64,000 nt of DNA, from NCBI GenBank assembly GCA_016713425.1, contig JADJPE010000005.1, positions 3,472,001-3,536,000 on the forward strand. The letters run 5' to 3'. This DNA is from Deltaproteobacteria bacterium (GTDB lineage Bacteria > Myxococcota > Kuafuiibacteriia > Kuafuiibacteriales > Kuafuiibacteriaceae). The notes beneath the pieces are model-generated. The model was not told the DNA's origin. It searched no databases and saw only the letters and a program-made list of their open reading frames with translations. Shown here one piece after another: positions 16,655 to 24,775 of the stretch; position 1 is the first letter of the stretch, and each line of letters starts with the position of its first letter. A program made the translations under genes and the position numbers.

Positions 16655-17779
16655 TTGAGTATGAGGCAGTGGAGTCAACGGGTAGCCTTTTCGGCTGCGA
16701 CCGCAATCAGTTTGTTTTTAGTCGGCGCTTCGGATGCGCGGGCACAGGCGACCGAGACCGAAACGTCAACACCGGCCAGCGCCGGGGCGTCGACACCCTG
16801 GTACGTCTCGTTTGAGGTGGACGCGTTTGCGGACACGTACTTCTTCTGGGACTTCAATCAACCGAAGAACCCACAGTTCGTTTACAACCAGAACCCCCTG
16901 CACACGTTCGCCGTGGCGCGTGGCTTTGCGCTCAATCAGGCCGGCTTGAACGTCGTCTATCCGGCGCAGCCGGTGGGCGTGACGCTCAGTCTTCGGTTCG
17001 GACCGGGCAGCGAGCGGTACGGCGGGAACTCGCCGGTCGGGACGGTCAGTCTCGAGATGTTGAAGCAGGCGTTCGCAACCTGGGCTCCGACCGAGGCGCT
17101 CAAGATCGACGTCGGTCGTTTCGATACGATCTACGGTGCTGAGGTTACGGAGAGCTTCTTGAACCTCAACTACACGAGGGGCGTTGTTTGGTTCAACCAA
17201 CCTGCCACACACACGGGTGTGCGACTGGGCTACGCGTTATCCGAGGAACTTTCGGCGACGTTTCTCCTCGTCAATGGCTGGAACAACGTCCTCGACAACA
17301 ACGACATGAAGAGCTTCGGCGCTCAGGTTGCGTACGCGATGGGGGACCTCAACCTCATCCTCGGCACGATCTTTGGGCCCGAGCAGGATGACAACAACAA
17401 GACCTTCCGCGTGCTCGTGGATTTCATCGCCAACTACAGCACCGATGTCTTCTCGCTCGTCGTCAACGGCGACTACCTCCACGAGGGCGATTCCAGCAAC
17501 GTCGGTGCGATGCTTGGTCTCGGGCTGCCGCTCGGCGAGATGTTGGCCCTCGGCGCGCGCGGTGAGTTCTACCGCGCCGACCCGGGTGTTGAGGGCGAGG
17601 AAGTGGCTACGGTTCTTACGGGTACTTTGACGTTCGACGTCAAGCCGGTCGACAAGCTCTTGTTCCGCGCGGAGGGTCGGTACGACAACTCGAACCAGCC
17701 GATCTTCCCGGCAAAATCCGGAACCAACAAGAAGTTCGACGTTTCGGCCCTGATCTCGATGGTTGTGAAGACCAACTAG
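16655..17779 (+). CDS. Putative beta-barrel porin (porin-2/OmpL-like)
   Basis: This 372-374-aa outer-membrane protein starts at TTG 16655 or ATG 16661. The signal peptide ends at about SDARAQA. The mature part alternates short hydrophobic strands with Asn/Asp/Gly-rich turns. A conserved start (WYVSFEVDAFADTYFFWDFNQPKN) and blocks such as LKIDVGRFDTIYGAEVTESFLNLNYTRG match the beta-barrel porin-2 (BBP2/OmpL-like) family of Myxococcota and related bacteria. Many strands end in aromatic residues, as in barrels. Substrate specificity is unknown. Expression context is unclear because the gene stands alone between a 63-bp upstream gap and a repeat-rich downstream gap. Confidence 0.85.
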   Translation: MSMRQWSQRVAFSAATAISLFLVGASDARAQATETETSTPASAGASTPWYVSFEVDAFADTYFFWDFNQPKNPQFVYNQNPLHTFAVARGFALNQAGLNVVYPAQPVGVTLSLRFGPGSERYGGNSPVGTVSLEMLKQAFATWAPTEALKIDVGRFDTIYGAEVTESFLNLNYTRGVVWFNQPATHTGVRLGYALSEELSATFLLVNGWNNVLDNNDMKSFGAQVAYAMGDLNLILGTIFGPEQDDNNKTFRVLVDFIANYSTDVFSLVVNGDYLHEGDSSNVGAMLGLGLPLGEMLALGARGEFYRADPGVEGEEVATVLTGTLTFDVKPVDKLLFRAEGRYDNSNQPIFPAKSGTNKKFDVSALISMVVKTN

Positions 17780-17819
17780 CGAAGATCAACGAGCGAAGAC
17801 CTACGAGCGAAGACCTACG
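17778..17819. repeat. Three 14-bp tandem units overlapping the porin stop codon
   Basis: AGCGAAGACCTACG-type units are repeated three times, starting in the TAG stop codon of the porin-like gene. The array is followed closely by the CCCAAG hexamer array. Confidence 0.85.
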
Positions 17820-17838
17820 AGCGGTGTCGGCGACCGGT

Positions 17839-17919
17839 CCCGAGCCCGAGCCCAAGCCCAAGCCCAAGCCCAAGCCCAAGCCCAAGCCCAAGCCCAAGCC
17901 CAAGCCCAAGCCCAAGCCC
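17839..17919. repeat. Hexanucleotide CCCAAG/CCCGAG microsatellite
   Basis: About thirteen uninterrupted CCCAAG units follow two CCCGAG units. The array lies between the porin-like gene and def, which converge. It is the purest microsatellite in the window and a likely hotspot for length change. Translation would give a KPKP or WAWA repeat, but there is no coding context. Confidence 0.95.
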
Positions 17920-18018
17920 GAACGGTCTCAGCGGGGTCGACCGACTGGGCGCGATGGGCATCCTCGTGGACGGCGTTCAGTCCCATCTTCTTGAGGGGCT
18001 GCTGATGCACTGCTTGCC

Positions 18019-18615
18019 TCACCCGAGAGGTCCAAGAGGGGACGGGTGGAATCGCGCCTTGATTTCATCCGCCCGCTTGAGAAACGCCGCGCGATGGTGC
18101 CGATCGAATTCGGACCAGGTGGTCAAGGTCGTCGGGTCGGTGACGCGGTCAACGAAGATTCGTCCATGAAGATGGTCGATCTCGTGCTGGAGCGTCCCGG
18201 CGGTGAACCCCGAAAAATCGCCATCGAGGATGCGGCCCTCGCGATCGAGCGCACGCAGGCGAACCCGAGCGTGCCGTGTGACGACGCCGCGCAGGTTCGG
18301 CACTGAAAGACAGCCTTCGTAGTTCTCGAACGTTTCCTCAGAGAGCGGTTCGATCTCCGGATTGACCAGCACCGTGAGCGGTATGTTGGGCTTGTATGGG
18401 TATCGTGGGTTGTCGGTGACTTCGATGACGCAGATCTGAACCGGTGCATACACCTGAGGGGCCGCCAACCCGGCTCCTTGTGCATCTCGCATGGTGTCGA
18501 TCAGGTCGTCGATCAGCGCTTGTGTCGCGTCGTCTCGCACTGCGTCAGGCTCGACTTTCGCGGCGCTCGTTCTCAGCACAGGGTGTCCGATGTGTGCGAT
18601 CTTCCGGAGGACCAT
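18019..18615 (-). CDS. def: Peptide deformylase
   Basis: This enzyme removes the formyl group from the N-terminal Met of nascent proteins using a metal in the active site. All three signature motifs are present in a 198-aa protein: GAGLAAPQ (48-54 region), EGCLSVP with the metal ligand C102, and QHEIDHLHG with H144, catalytic E145 and H148. The start at 18615 (MVLRKIAHIGHPVLR) is the canonical N-terminus; a longer frame to 18744 is spurious. The HEAT-repeat gene lies 132 bp upstream on the same strand. No fmt or sun gene, its frequent partners, is nearby. Confidence 0.95.
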   Translation of the reverse strand: MVLRKIAHIGHPVLRTSAAKVEPDAVRDDATQALIDDLIDTMRDAQGAGLAAPQVYAPVQICVIEVTDNPRYPYKPNIPLTVLVNPEIEPLSEETFENYEGCLSVPNLRGVVTRHARVRLRALDREGRILDGDFSGFTAGTLQHEIDHLHGRIFVDRVTDPTTLTTWSEFDRHHRAAFLKRADEIKARFHPSPLGPLG

Positions 18616-18747
18616 CGGCGAAGTATCCGTCGTCCGAGGCGCAATGAGAAGCGACAATCTCGAGCGGGAGGATCGAGCGGGCGCCGGGGACGAGCGCAAG
18701 CAGCGTGCAGTGAGAGGGTGCAGTAAGAGGGCGCGGGGGTCCAAAAT

Positions 18748-20214
18748 TCAGCCGGTGATCGATTCGTCCCGGGCGCTTTGAGATGTGCTGCCCGTACCCC
18801 TCGTCGGGTCTGAGAGCGCCCCGATCCCGATCGGCTCGCTGAGTTGTCCCTCTGACTCGATGTCGGTCGTCGTCACCGAGAGGCGCCCCGCCCACTGGCC
18901 GGCGAGTCGGCTTCGGATCCTCAGGAGCGCGTCCGCGGCGCGCCGTCTCAGATTCTCCGACGCGTCGGCCTCTTCGGCTACGGCGGCGAGTGCCTGGGCT
19001 GACCGCGGACCGCCGATGCGTGCGAGCGCATCGATGGATGCACCCTTGACGTCGACGTTGCGACGTTCGTGTAGGAGCGCCAAGAGCGGAAGCTCGACGT
19101 TGGGGTCTTCCGATGTTGCGAGTGCCTGGGCCGCGACGACGACGGTCTTCACGATCGTTCGGTCGGCTATGAGATCCAGCAGCGCGTGATTTCCGGGCGG
19201 ACGTGGCGACGAGAGCCAGCGGCGCAGTGCTTCCGCCCGCACTTCGTCCGTCTCGATCCCGGTCGACGCCATCGTCATTGCTTCAAGACCTTCGACCCCA
19301 CATTCTCCGAGCGCCTTGAGCGCGTCGAGGCGAACATAGGGGTCGGGGTCCCGAGAGAGCGCTTGACAGACGCGTGCCGCGGCTTCGGTGGTCGGCCCGA
19401 GCCTGAGCAGTGTGCGCAGGCCCCAGCGCCTCATCCAGCCCTCGTGGCTTCGGATGGAACCCGCTTCGAGGCGTTCTATGAAGGTGTCGTCCTCGAGGAG
19501 GTGAATGAAGTCGATCATCGATTCGAGACGCGCGCTGAGGACTTTCTCGCGTGCCCCTCGAATCTGGCGGGGCGGAATCCAGCAGCTGAGTCCGTCGTTG
19601 CGGGTCATCAGGCCCGGCATTTCCTCTTCGGTGTCCGGCTCTGCGGCCGGCGCAGACGCCGTGGACTCCGAGGTCGTAAGAAGCTTTCGGACCGCAAACG
19701 GGCCGCCCGCGCCGAGATCCTTGGGGGCCGCGGATTGGAGCGCGAGCCAGCGTCGAGGCATCTCAGTGACGGCGCTGTTGGCGCGGACCGTCAGAAGATA
19801 CTGCGCCGAAAAGGATCCGGGCCCCAACCCGGACTCTGCACGCAGCCCCGCGTCCCGAACGGCCAACTCGATCGCGCAACTTCGCCGTTCACCGAGCATG
19901 GTGCCGCCTGCGCCTTGACCCTCGGCGCTCAGGGACAGTCTCCGAGCAAGGCGCGGAAGGCGATGTCTGAGTCTCCATCGATGGAGTTGCTCCGGGAGGC
20001 CCATGAGCCACGTTTGGAGAAGGACGTAGCCAACGCTGACCAAGGTGCCCAGAACGATCACCAGCGGGAAGACGATGAACACCAAGAAGAGGACGAGAAT
20101 CGGGCTCAAGACTGCCGTCCAATGTAGCCGGAGCGCCCAAGGTCGTCCAAGGCGCAAGGTCGCGATGGACGGGCAGCGACGGGTGAGGGAGGGTCGCTTA
20201 CGCCGGGTGCGCAC
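18748..20214 (-). CDS. Membrane-anchored HEAT-repeat protein
   Basis: This protein of about 488 aa starts at GTG 20214 (VRTRRKRPSLTRR); a longer frame exists, but the basic start precedes the membrane segment naturally. An N-terminal transmembrane helix or helical pair (about residues 30-70; LSPILVLFLVFIVFPLVIVLGTLVSVGYVLL) is followed by a cytoplasmic or periplasmic domain of unknown type. From about residue 300, HEAT/PBS-like alpha-solenoid repeats (DPYVRLDALKALGECGVEGLEAM, LPLLALLHERRNVDVKGASIDALARIGG, ENLRRRAADALLRIRS) run to near the end. The function is unknown; HEAT solenoids mediate protein binding. Confidence 0.78.
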   Translation of the reverse strand: MRTRRKRPSLTRRCPSIATLRLGRPWALRLHWTAVLSPILVLFLVFIVFPLVIVLGTLVSVGYVLLQTWLMGLPEQLHRWRLRHRLPRLARRLSLSAEGQGAGGTMLGERRSCAIELAVRDAGLRAESGLGPGSFSAQYLLTVRANSAVTEMPRRWLALQSAAPKDLGAGGPFAVRKLLTTSESTASAPAAEPDTEEEMPGLMTRNDGLSCWIPPRQIRGAREKVLSARLESMIDFIHLLEDDTFIERLEAGSIRSHEGWMRRWGLRTLLRLGPTTEAAARVCQALSRDPDPYVRLDALKALGECGVEGLEAMTMASTGIETDEVRAEALRRWLSSPRPPGNHALLDLIADRTIVKTVVVAAQALATSEDPNVELPLLALLHERRNVDVKGASIDALARIGGPRSAQALAAVAEEADASENLRRRAADALLRIRSRLAGQWAGRLSVTTTDIESEGQLSEPIGIGALSDPTRGTGSTSQSARDESITG

Positions 20215-20358
20215 GTGACTTCTCTCGTTCTTGCACTCGGAATGTGCCGAAGGGGGTGCGGGGCGGCGTGAACCGGTGTGGGCGTAGGGGAAGGTGTCAG
20301 CCGAAGCGAGCCGAAGTCCGCCCGTCTTCCTCATGCTGGGGCTTCGACGCCAAATTCA

Positions 20359-22527
20359 TCACGCGAAGTAATCGAAGTCGTGTTCACGTCGTATGTGGCG
20401 CCGCACCTTGAAGATGTGCGCGGGCATCGAGGTGGGGTCGAGCTCGACGTAGTTGCGACCACCGCTCCAGATGTGCCGGCCGTTGGTCAGAAGATCATGG
20501 ACCTGAAAGCTCTGTCGCGCATCGAGTCCGAGAACGTCGAGATCGAGCATGACCCAACCCGAGTGACGGTGGTGGGCGTCGAGGTTGACGACGACGATGA
20601 CGAGATCGCGCCCGTCGTCGTCGCTCTTGCTGAAGCAAAGGAGCTGCTCGTTGTCGGTCTCGTGAAAATCGATGCGGCGCGTCTGTTGAAGAGCCGGTGT
20701 CTCACGGCGAATGGCATTGATGCGCTGAAGGACGTCCTTCAAGCTATCACTGCGTTCGAGATGCCAACGTTTGAGCTCATACTTCTCGTTGTCGAGATAC
20801 TCTCCCGAGCCCTCGCGCGGGATGTTCTCGAGGAGTTCGTAGGCGGGGCCGTAAATGCCATAGTTGCTTGAGAGCGTGGCTGCCAAGATGACGCGGAGCG
20901 TGAACTCGGCCCGGCTCGCGTACTGCAAATGCTCGGGTAGAATGTCCGGCGTGTTCGGCCAAAAATTCGGGCGGAAGTACTCTTTGACCTCGGTTCGCGT
21001 CAGTTCTTCGACGTACTTCTTGAGCTCCCAAGCCGTCCGCCTCCACGTGAAGTACGTGTACGACTGCGTGAAGCCGCGCTTCGCGAGGCCGTACATGAGC
21101 GCCGGACGCGCGAAGGCCTCCGCAAGGAAAATGACCTCGGGGTGACGCGTTTTCACCGCTTCGATGCACCAGGCCCAGAAGCGGAGCGACTTCGTGTGCG
21201 GGTTGTCGACGCGGAAGATGCGAATGCCGTGTTCGATCCAGAACTCGAATACGCTCAGGAGCTCGTGCCAGAGTGCGGGCCAGTCTTCACATTCGAAGTC
21301 GAAGGGGTAGATGTCCTGATACTTCTTGGGCGGATTCTCGGCGTATTGAATCGAGCCGTCGGGCCTTCTTCGGAACCATTCCGGATGCGCCTTGACGTAC
21401 GGATGATCCGCAGACGCCTGGAAGGCAATGTCGAGCGCGACCTCCAAGCCAAAGGCGTGTGCTCGACGGATGAATGCTTCGAAGTCGTCGAATGTGCCGA
21501 GGGCAGGATGAATCGACTTGTGACCTCCGCTCTCGTCTCCGATCGCCCATGGGCTTCCCGGATCGGTCGGACCCGCATGAAGCGTGTTGTTGCGCCCTTT
21601 GCGGAAGGACCGGCCAATCGGATGGATGGGCGGGAGATACAAGATGTCGAAGCCCATTTCAGCCACGTAGGGGAGGACTCTCTGTGCACTCTGAAACGTT
21701 CCGTGCTGACCGTTTTCTCCGAAGGACCGAGGAAAGAACTCGTACCACGCACCGAATTGGGCGCGTCGACGATCGACGGTCAGGGGGAGTGGTGGGTGGC
21801 GGCTGATGGTCTCGGGGTCGATGCGTCGTGCCATCTGCGCCCGGACCTCCGGCCGTTGTGCGAGGGCAAGACGGCGCGGAATGGACTGATTCCCGTCGGC
21901 GAGTCCGCGCGCGACGGCCTTCAAAGACGCATCTTCGTCGTCGTGGTTGCCGCCGCCATCTCGCTTGCCGGTCGGCTCGGCGACTACTTCACCCGCCTCG
22001 TCTTGCTCGAAGCCAGTAAGTGGCGGAAAGCGGACGGCGTTTTCGATGATCGCAGCACCTTCGGCGAGCTCGACGTTGATGTCCTGGCCCGCCCCGAGCT
22101 TCTTTTCTGTTGCGTTCAGCCAGGTCGAATAGCGGTCGATCCATCCCTCCACGGTGTAGCCCCAAGCGCCGGGTGCGTCCGGAACGATGCGGGCGGCGAA
22201 GCGGTCATGGTGGCCAGGGGTCGTCGTGGTCATCCAGCGGGCCTGCCACGCGGCGTCCGGCGCTCGACGAAAAAGTAGGCGGGCACAGGTGACGTCGTGC
22301 CCGTCGGCGATGAGTGTGGCTTCGACGTCGATCGCTTCGCCGACGACACGTTTGACCGCGAAGCGACCACCATCGACCGCGGGATCGACGCGCTCGATCA
22401 GAACCCGGGCGCGTCCAGGTCCTGCGTTTGCCCGAGCGTCTGCCCCGTCGCGCAGGCCGCTGTGTTTCGTGGATTCGGCCGCGGCGCTAGGCGCGTCGGC
22501 GTTCGTGGGTCTCTCTTCGGGGTTCAC
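20359..22527 (-). CDS. glgE: Alpha-1,4-glucan:maltose-1-phosphate maltosyltransferase
   Basis: GlgE extends alpha-glucan by transferring maltosyl units from maltose-1-phosphate. The GTG start at 22527 has a perfect AGGAGG 9 nt upstream, giving 722 aa. The longer frame to 22764 would translate the minisatellite and overlap mvaD. An N-terminal beta domain (about 30-200) precedes a GH13_3 catalytic barrel that begins AQFGAWYEFFPRSFG. The nucleophile is D441 (RIFRVDNPHTKS) and the acid/base is E470 (IFLAEAF); WRRTAWELKKYVEEL is typical of GlgE. No treS, maltokinase or glgB is adjacent, although GlgE usually works with TreS/Pep2. It is divergent from mvaD. Confidence 0.92.
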   Translation of the reverse strand: MNPEERPTNADAPSAAAESTKHSGLRDGADARANAGPGRARVLIERVDPAVDGGRFAVKRVVGEAIDVEATLIADGHDVTCARLLFRRAPDAAWQARWMTTTTPGHHDRFAARIVPDAPGAWGYTVEGWIDRYSTWLNATEKKLGAGQDINVELAEGAAIIENAVRFPPLTGFEQDEAGEVVAEPTGKRDGGGNHDDEDASLKAVARGLADGNQSIPRRLALAQRPEVRAQMARRIDPETISRHPPLPLTVDRRRAQFGAWYEFFPRSFGENGQHGTFQSAQRVLPYVAEMGFDILYLPPIHPIGRSFRKGRNNTLHAGPTDPGSPWAIGDESGGHKSIHPALGTFDDFEAFIRRAHAFGLEVALDIAFQASADHPYVKAHPEWFRRRPDGSIQYAENPPKKYQDIYPFDFECEDWPALWHELLSVFEFWIEHGIRIFRVDNPHTKSLRFWAWCIEAVKTRHPEVIFLAEAFARPALMYGLAKRGFTQSYTYFTWRRTAWELKKYVEELTRTEVKEYFRPNFWPNTPDILPEHLQYASRAEFTLRVILAATLSSNYGIYGPAYELLENIPREGSGEYLDNEKYELKRWHLERSDSLKDVLQRINAIRRETPALQQTRRIDFHETDNEQLLCFSKSDDDGRDLVIVVVNLDAHHRHSGWVMLDLDVLGLDARQSFQVHDLLTNGRHIWSGGRNYVELDPTSMPAHIFKVRRHIRREHDFDYFA

Positions 22528-22533
22528 GCGTGC

Positions 22534-22545
22534 TGGCCTCCTCAG
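22534..22545 (-). promoter_or_regulatory. Strong Shine-Dalgarno setting the glgE start
   Basis: AGGAGG on the minus strand lies nine bases upstream of GTG 22527. It decides the start against the longer frame. Confidence 0.7.
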
Positions 22546-22601
22546 GATACCGGTTCGATACCCTCCAATGGATGGTGTGTCCACTCGGTCTCGGCTCGCT
22601 T

Positions 22602-22700
22602 GGGGCTTCGAGCTCGGGGCTTGGAGCTCGGGACTTGGAGCTCGGGGCTTCGAGCTCCGGCGAGATCGCTTGGTCGGTTGGTCGGTTGGTCGGTCGGTTG
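22602..22700. repeat. Two minisatellites in the divergent glgE-mvaD promoter region
   Basis: Four 14-bp units (GGGGCTTSGAGCTC, 22602-22657), each carrying a GAGCTC palindrome, are followed by a TTGGTCGG octamer repeated three times (22670-22700). They occupy most of the 218-bp gap between two divergent genes, so unit number would change promoter geometry for both. Confidence 0.9.
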
Positions 22701-22745
22701 AACGCTTGCTTGCGGCTGTTCTCACCGGTACGAGCGGCGTCGAGC

Positions 22746-23714
22746 ATGTCGACGGCCGAGGCATCTGCGAACATTGCGCTCATCAAGTACTGGGGCAAGC
22801 GCGACGCGCGCCTGAATCTTCCCGAGACCGGCAGTCTGTCGCTGACGCTCGCTGCGCTTCGAACTCGGACGGACGTGACGCGAATCGACGCGCCATCCGA
22901 TCGGTTCACCCTCGATGGCACATGCGTCGAAGGACGAGCGCTTGAGCGGGTGGGGCGTTTCGTCGATCTCGTTCGAGACATGGCTGGGCGAAGCGATCGC
23001 GTGGAGGTGACGTCCTCCAACCGCTTTCCGACGGCCGCTGGTCTGGCGTCGAGCGCGTCAGCGTTCGCGGCGTTGGCGGTGGCCTCGCTCGATGCGTTTG
23101 GGGTCGAAATGTCGCCCTCCGAGATCTCCCGGTTGGCTCGTCGAGGCTCGGGCAGTGCTGCACGATCTGTTTTTGGTGGCTTCTGTCGAATGCATGCGGG
23201 CGTCGAGCCGGATGGGCGCGATGCGTTCGCCGTGCCGTTCGAGGGCGCCGCGCTTGAGCTGGTGGCGGCCGTGGTCGTCGCGAAGGCCTCAAAGAAGACG
23301 ACCGGATCGACCGATGGCATGAATCTGACGCAGAAGACGAGCCCCTACCATGCGGCGTGGGTGACCGCTGTTTCCCGTGATCTCCTCGCCGCCGAGGACG
23401 CGCTGCGTGCAGGCGATCTGATGACGCTCGCCGATGTTGTCGAGGGCAATTGCCTCGCGATGCACGCCGATGCGATGGCTGCGCGCCCCGGGATTCTGTA
23501 CTTCAAGCCGTCGACGCTTTGGGCGATCGAGGCGGTGCGCGGAATGAGAAAGGAAGGCACGCCCGTCTTCTTTACGATCGATGCCGGGCCGCACGTCGTA
23601 GCGTTTACGCTGCCTGCGTATCTCGACGCGGTGGTCGAGCAACTCGCTGGGCATCCAGAGGTCGAGTGCGTTCTCCGGTCGACGTCGGGGGAGGGCGCGC
23701 ACCTCGTCGGCTAG
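22746..23714 (+). CDS. mvaD: Diphosphomevalonate decarboxylase
   Basis: This 322-aa GHMP-fold enzyme of the mevalonate route converts mevalonate diphosphate to isopentenyl diphosphate. It starts at ATG 22746 with MSTAEASANIALIKYWGKRD, the classic MvaD N-terminus. The phosphate-binding loop is AAGLASSASAFAAL. Later conserved parts are SGSAARSVFGGF and FFTIDAGPHV. The following mevalonate-type kinase gene begins 76 bp later, so the two likely form an operon. The rest of the pathway (HMG-CoA synthase and reductase, mevalonate kinase, idi) is not in the window. Mevalonate genes are known in Myxococcota, so their presence is not by itself evidence of recent transfer. Confidence 0.95.
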   Translation: MSTAEASANIALIKYWGKRDARLNLPETGSLSLTLAALRTRTDVTRIDAPSDRFTLDGTCVEGRALERVGRFVDLVRDMAGRSDRVEVTSSNRFPTAAGLASSASAFAALAVASLDAFGVEMSPSEISRLARRGSGSAARSVFGGFCRMHAGVEPDGRDAFAVPFEGAALELVAAVVVAKASKKTTGSTDGMNLTQKTSPYHAAWVTAVSRDLLAAEDALRAGDLMTLADVVEGNCLAMHADAMAARPGILYFKPSTLWAIEAVRGMRKEGTPVFFTIDAGPHVVAFTLPAYLDAVVEQLAGHPEVECVLRSTSGEGAHLVG

Positions 23715-23790
23715 GTCGACCTGGATGCGCGCCCCACATCGGACATGAGAAGGCGAAGCGGGCGAGGGCTTGGAGGAAGGATGAGCAGCG

Positions 23791-24729
23791 ATGCGTGCAT
23801 CAGCGCCAGGTAAGATCATGCTTATGGGTGAGTATGCGGTCCTCGAAGGCGGCCCAGCGCTCATCGCGGCCGTGAATCGCCGTGCTTCTGGACGATGGGC
23901 GGATGATGGCGCGTCCGGTCGAGGCACAGCCGAGGCGCTTGGGCCAGTCGAATTCGCGATCGAGCCGTCCCCGGTTGTGGCGTCGGTCTTCGCGCGCGCC
24001 CGTCTCTTGGGCTACCCGTGCGGGAACGATGTCGTGATCGATACGGCTCGATTTCGAGATGGGGCCGGCGAGAAGCTCGGGCTTGGCTCGTCTTCTGCCG
24101 CTGCGGTCGTCGCGGCGGCGTTGATTGTTGGGCAGGTCGATCATACGGCGATCTTGGATCTGGCCCTTGGTGGTCACCGCGGCGCGTTCAGGGGGCAGGG
24201 CAGCGGTGTCGATGTTGCGGCGAGCGTGTACGGCGGCGTTTTCAGCACATGCTCTCAGCCGGCACCTCGAACGCCGCTTGGCGCTGCGCTGCCTGGCCTT
24301 GGGCTCTATGTGCTGTTCACCGGCCACAGTGCGTCGACCGCCGAGTTCGTTCGCGCGAGCCGCGCGTGCGGCCGCTTCGCGCGTCATGCCGAGACGATGG
24401 CCGCGCTCGCTGAGGCTGGTATCGCCGCGTATTCGGCTGAGAAGGCCGAAGACTTCCTGGAGGTCGCGCGGGCCTACGGTGCGGCGATGGCCGACCTGGG
24501 CGCTGACGCGGGGGTTCCGATCGTGACGGAGCAGATCGCAGCCGTCATGCAAGCCGCCGCCGCCGGCGGTGGCGCGGCGAAGCCCAGCGGAGCCGGCGGT
24601 GGTGACATTGTCGTCCTGTGGAGTCGAAGCCCTGAACTTGCAGCGTCGGTGGCTGCGGCTACGGACTGCACGGTGCTCGACGTCGACATCGATCTCGACG
24701 GCGTCACGATCGACGCGACCGTACCCTGA
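23791..24729 (+). CDS. GHMP kinase, phosphomevalonate kinase-like
   Basis: This 312-aa GHMP kinase starts MRASAPGKIMLMGEYAVLEGG, which is closer to phosphomevalonate kinase (GEYAVLE) than to mevalonate kinase (GEHAVVYG). The phosphate loop is KLGLGSSSAAAVVAA, and GQGSGVDVAASVYGG matches the PMK motif. The C-terminal AKPSGAGGGDIVVL is the third GHMP motif. It lies 76 bp downstream of mvaD and would supply its substrate (mevalonate-5-diphosphate). GGAGGAAGG precedes the start, with an overlapping out-of-frame ATG in between. The precise kinase step is likely but not certain. Confidence 0.87.
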   Translation: MRASAPGKIMLMGEYAVLEGGPALIAAVNRRASGRWADDGASGRGTAEALGPVEFAIEPSPVVASVFARARLLGYPCGNDVVIDTARFRDGAGEKLGLGSSSAAAVVAAALIVGQVDHTAILDLALGGHRGAFRGQGSGVDVAASVYGGVFSTCSQPAPRTPLGAALPGLGLYVLFTGHSASTAEFVRASRACGRFARHAETMAALAEAGIAAYSAEKAEDFLEVARAYGAAMADLGADAGVPIVTEQIAAVMQAAAAGGGAAKPSGAGGGDIVVLWSRSPELAASVAAATDCTVLDVDIDLDGVTIDATVP

Positions 24730-24775
24730 TGGTTGATGCCGGATCGCTCATACGTCCGGGTGGGCGCTAGTAGGG

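Noticed and set aside
17839..17919. CRISPR-like array
   Set aside because: It is a simple hexamer repeat without spacers; none of the arrays here has spacer structure and no cas gene is present.
21142..22278. A 378-residue frame opposite glgE
   Set aside because: Shadow of the glgE coding strand; composition and lack of motifs rule it out.
22528..22764. N-terminal extension of GlgE
   Set aside because: Translates the promoter minisatellites; a perfect AGGAGG sits before GTG 22527.
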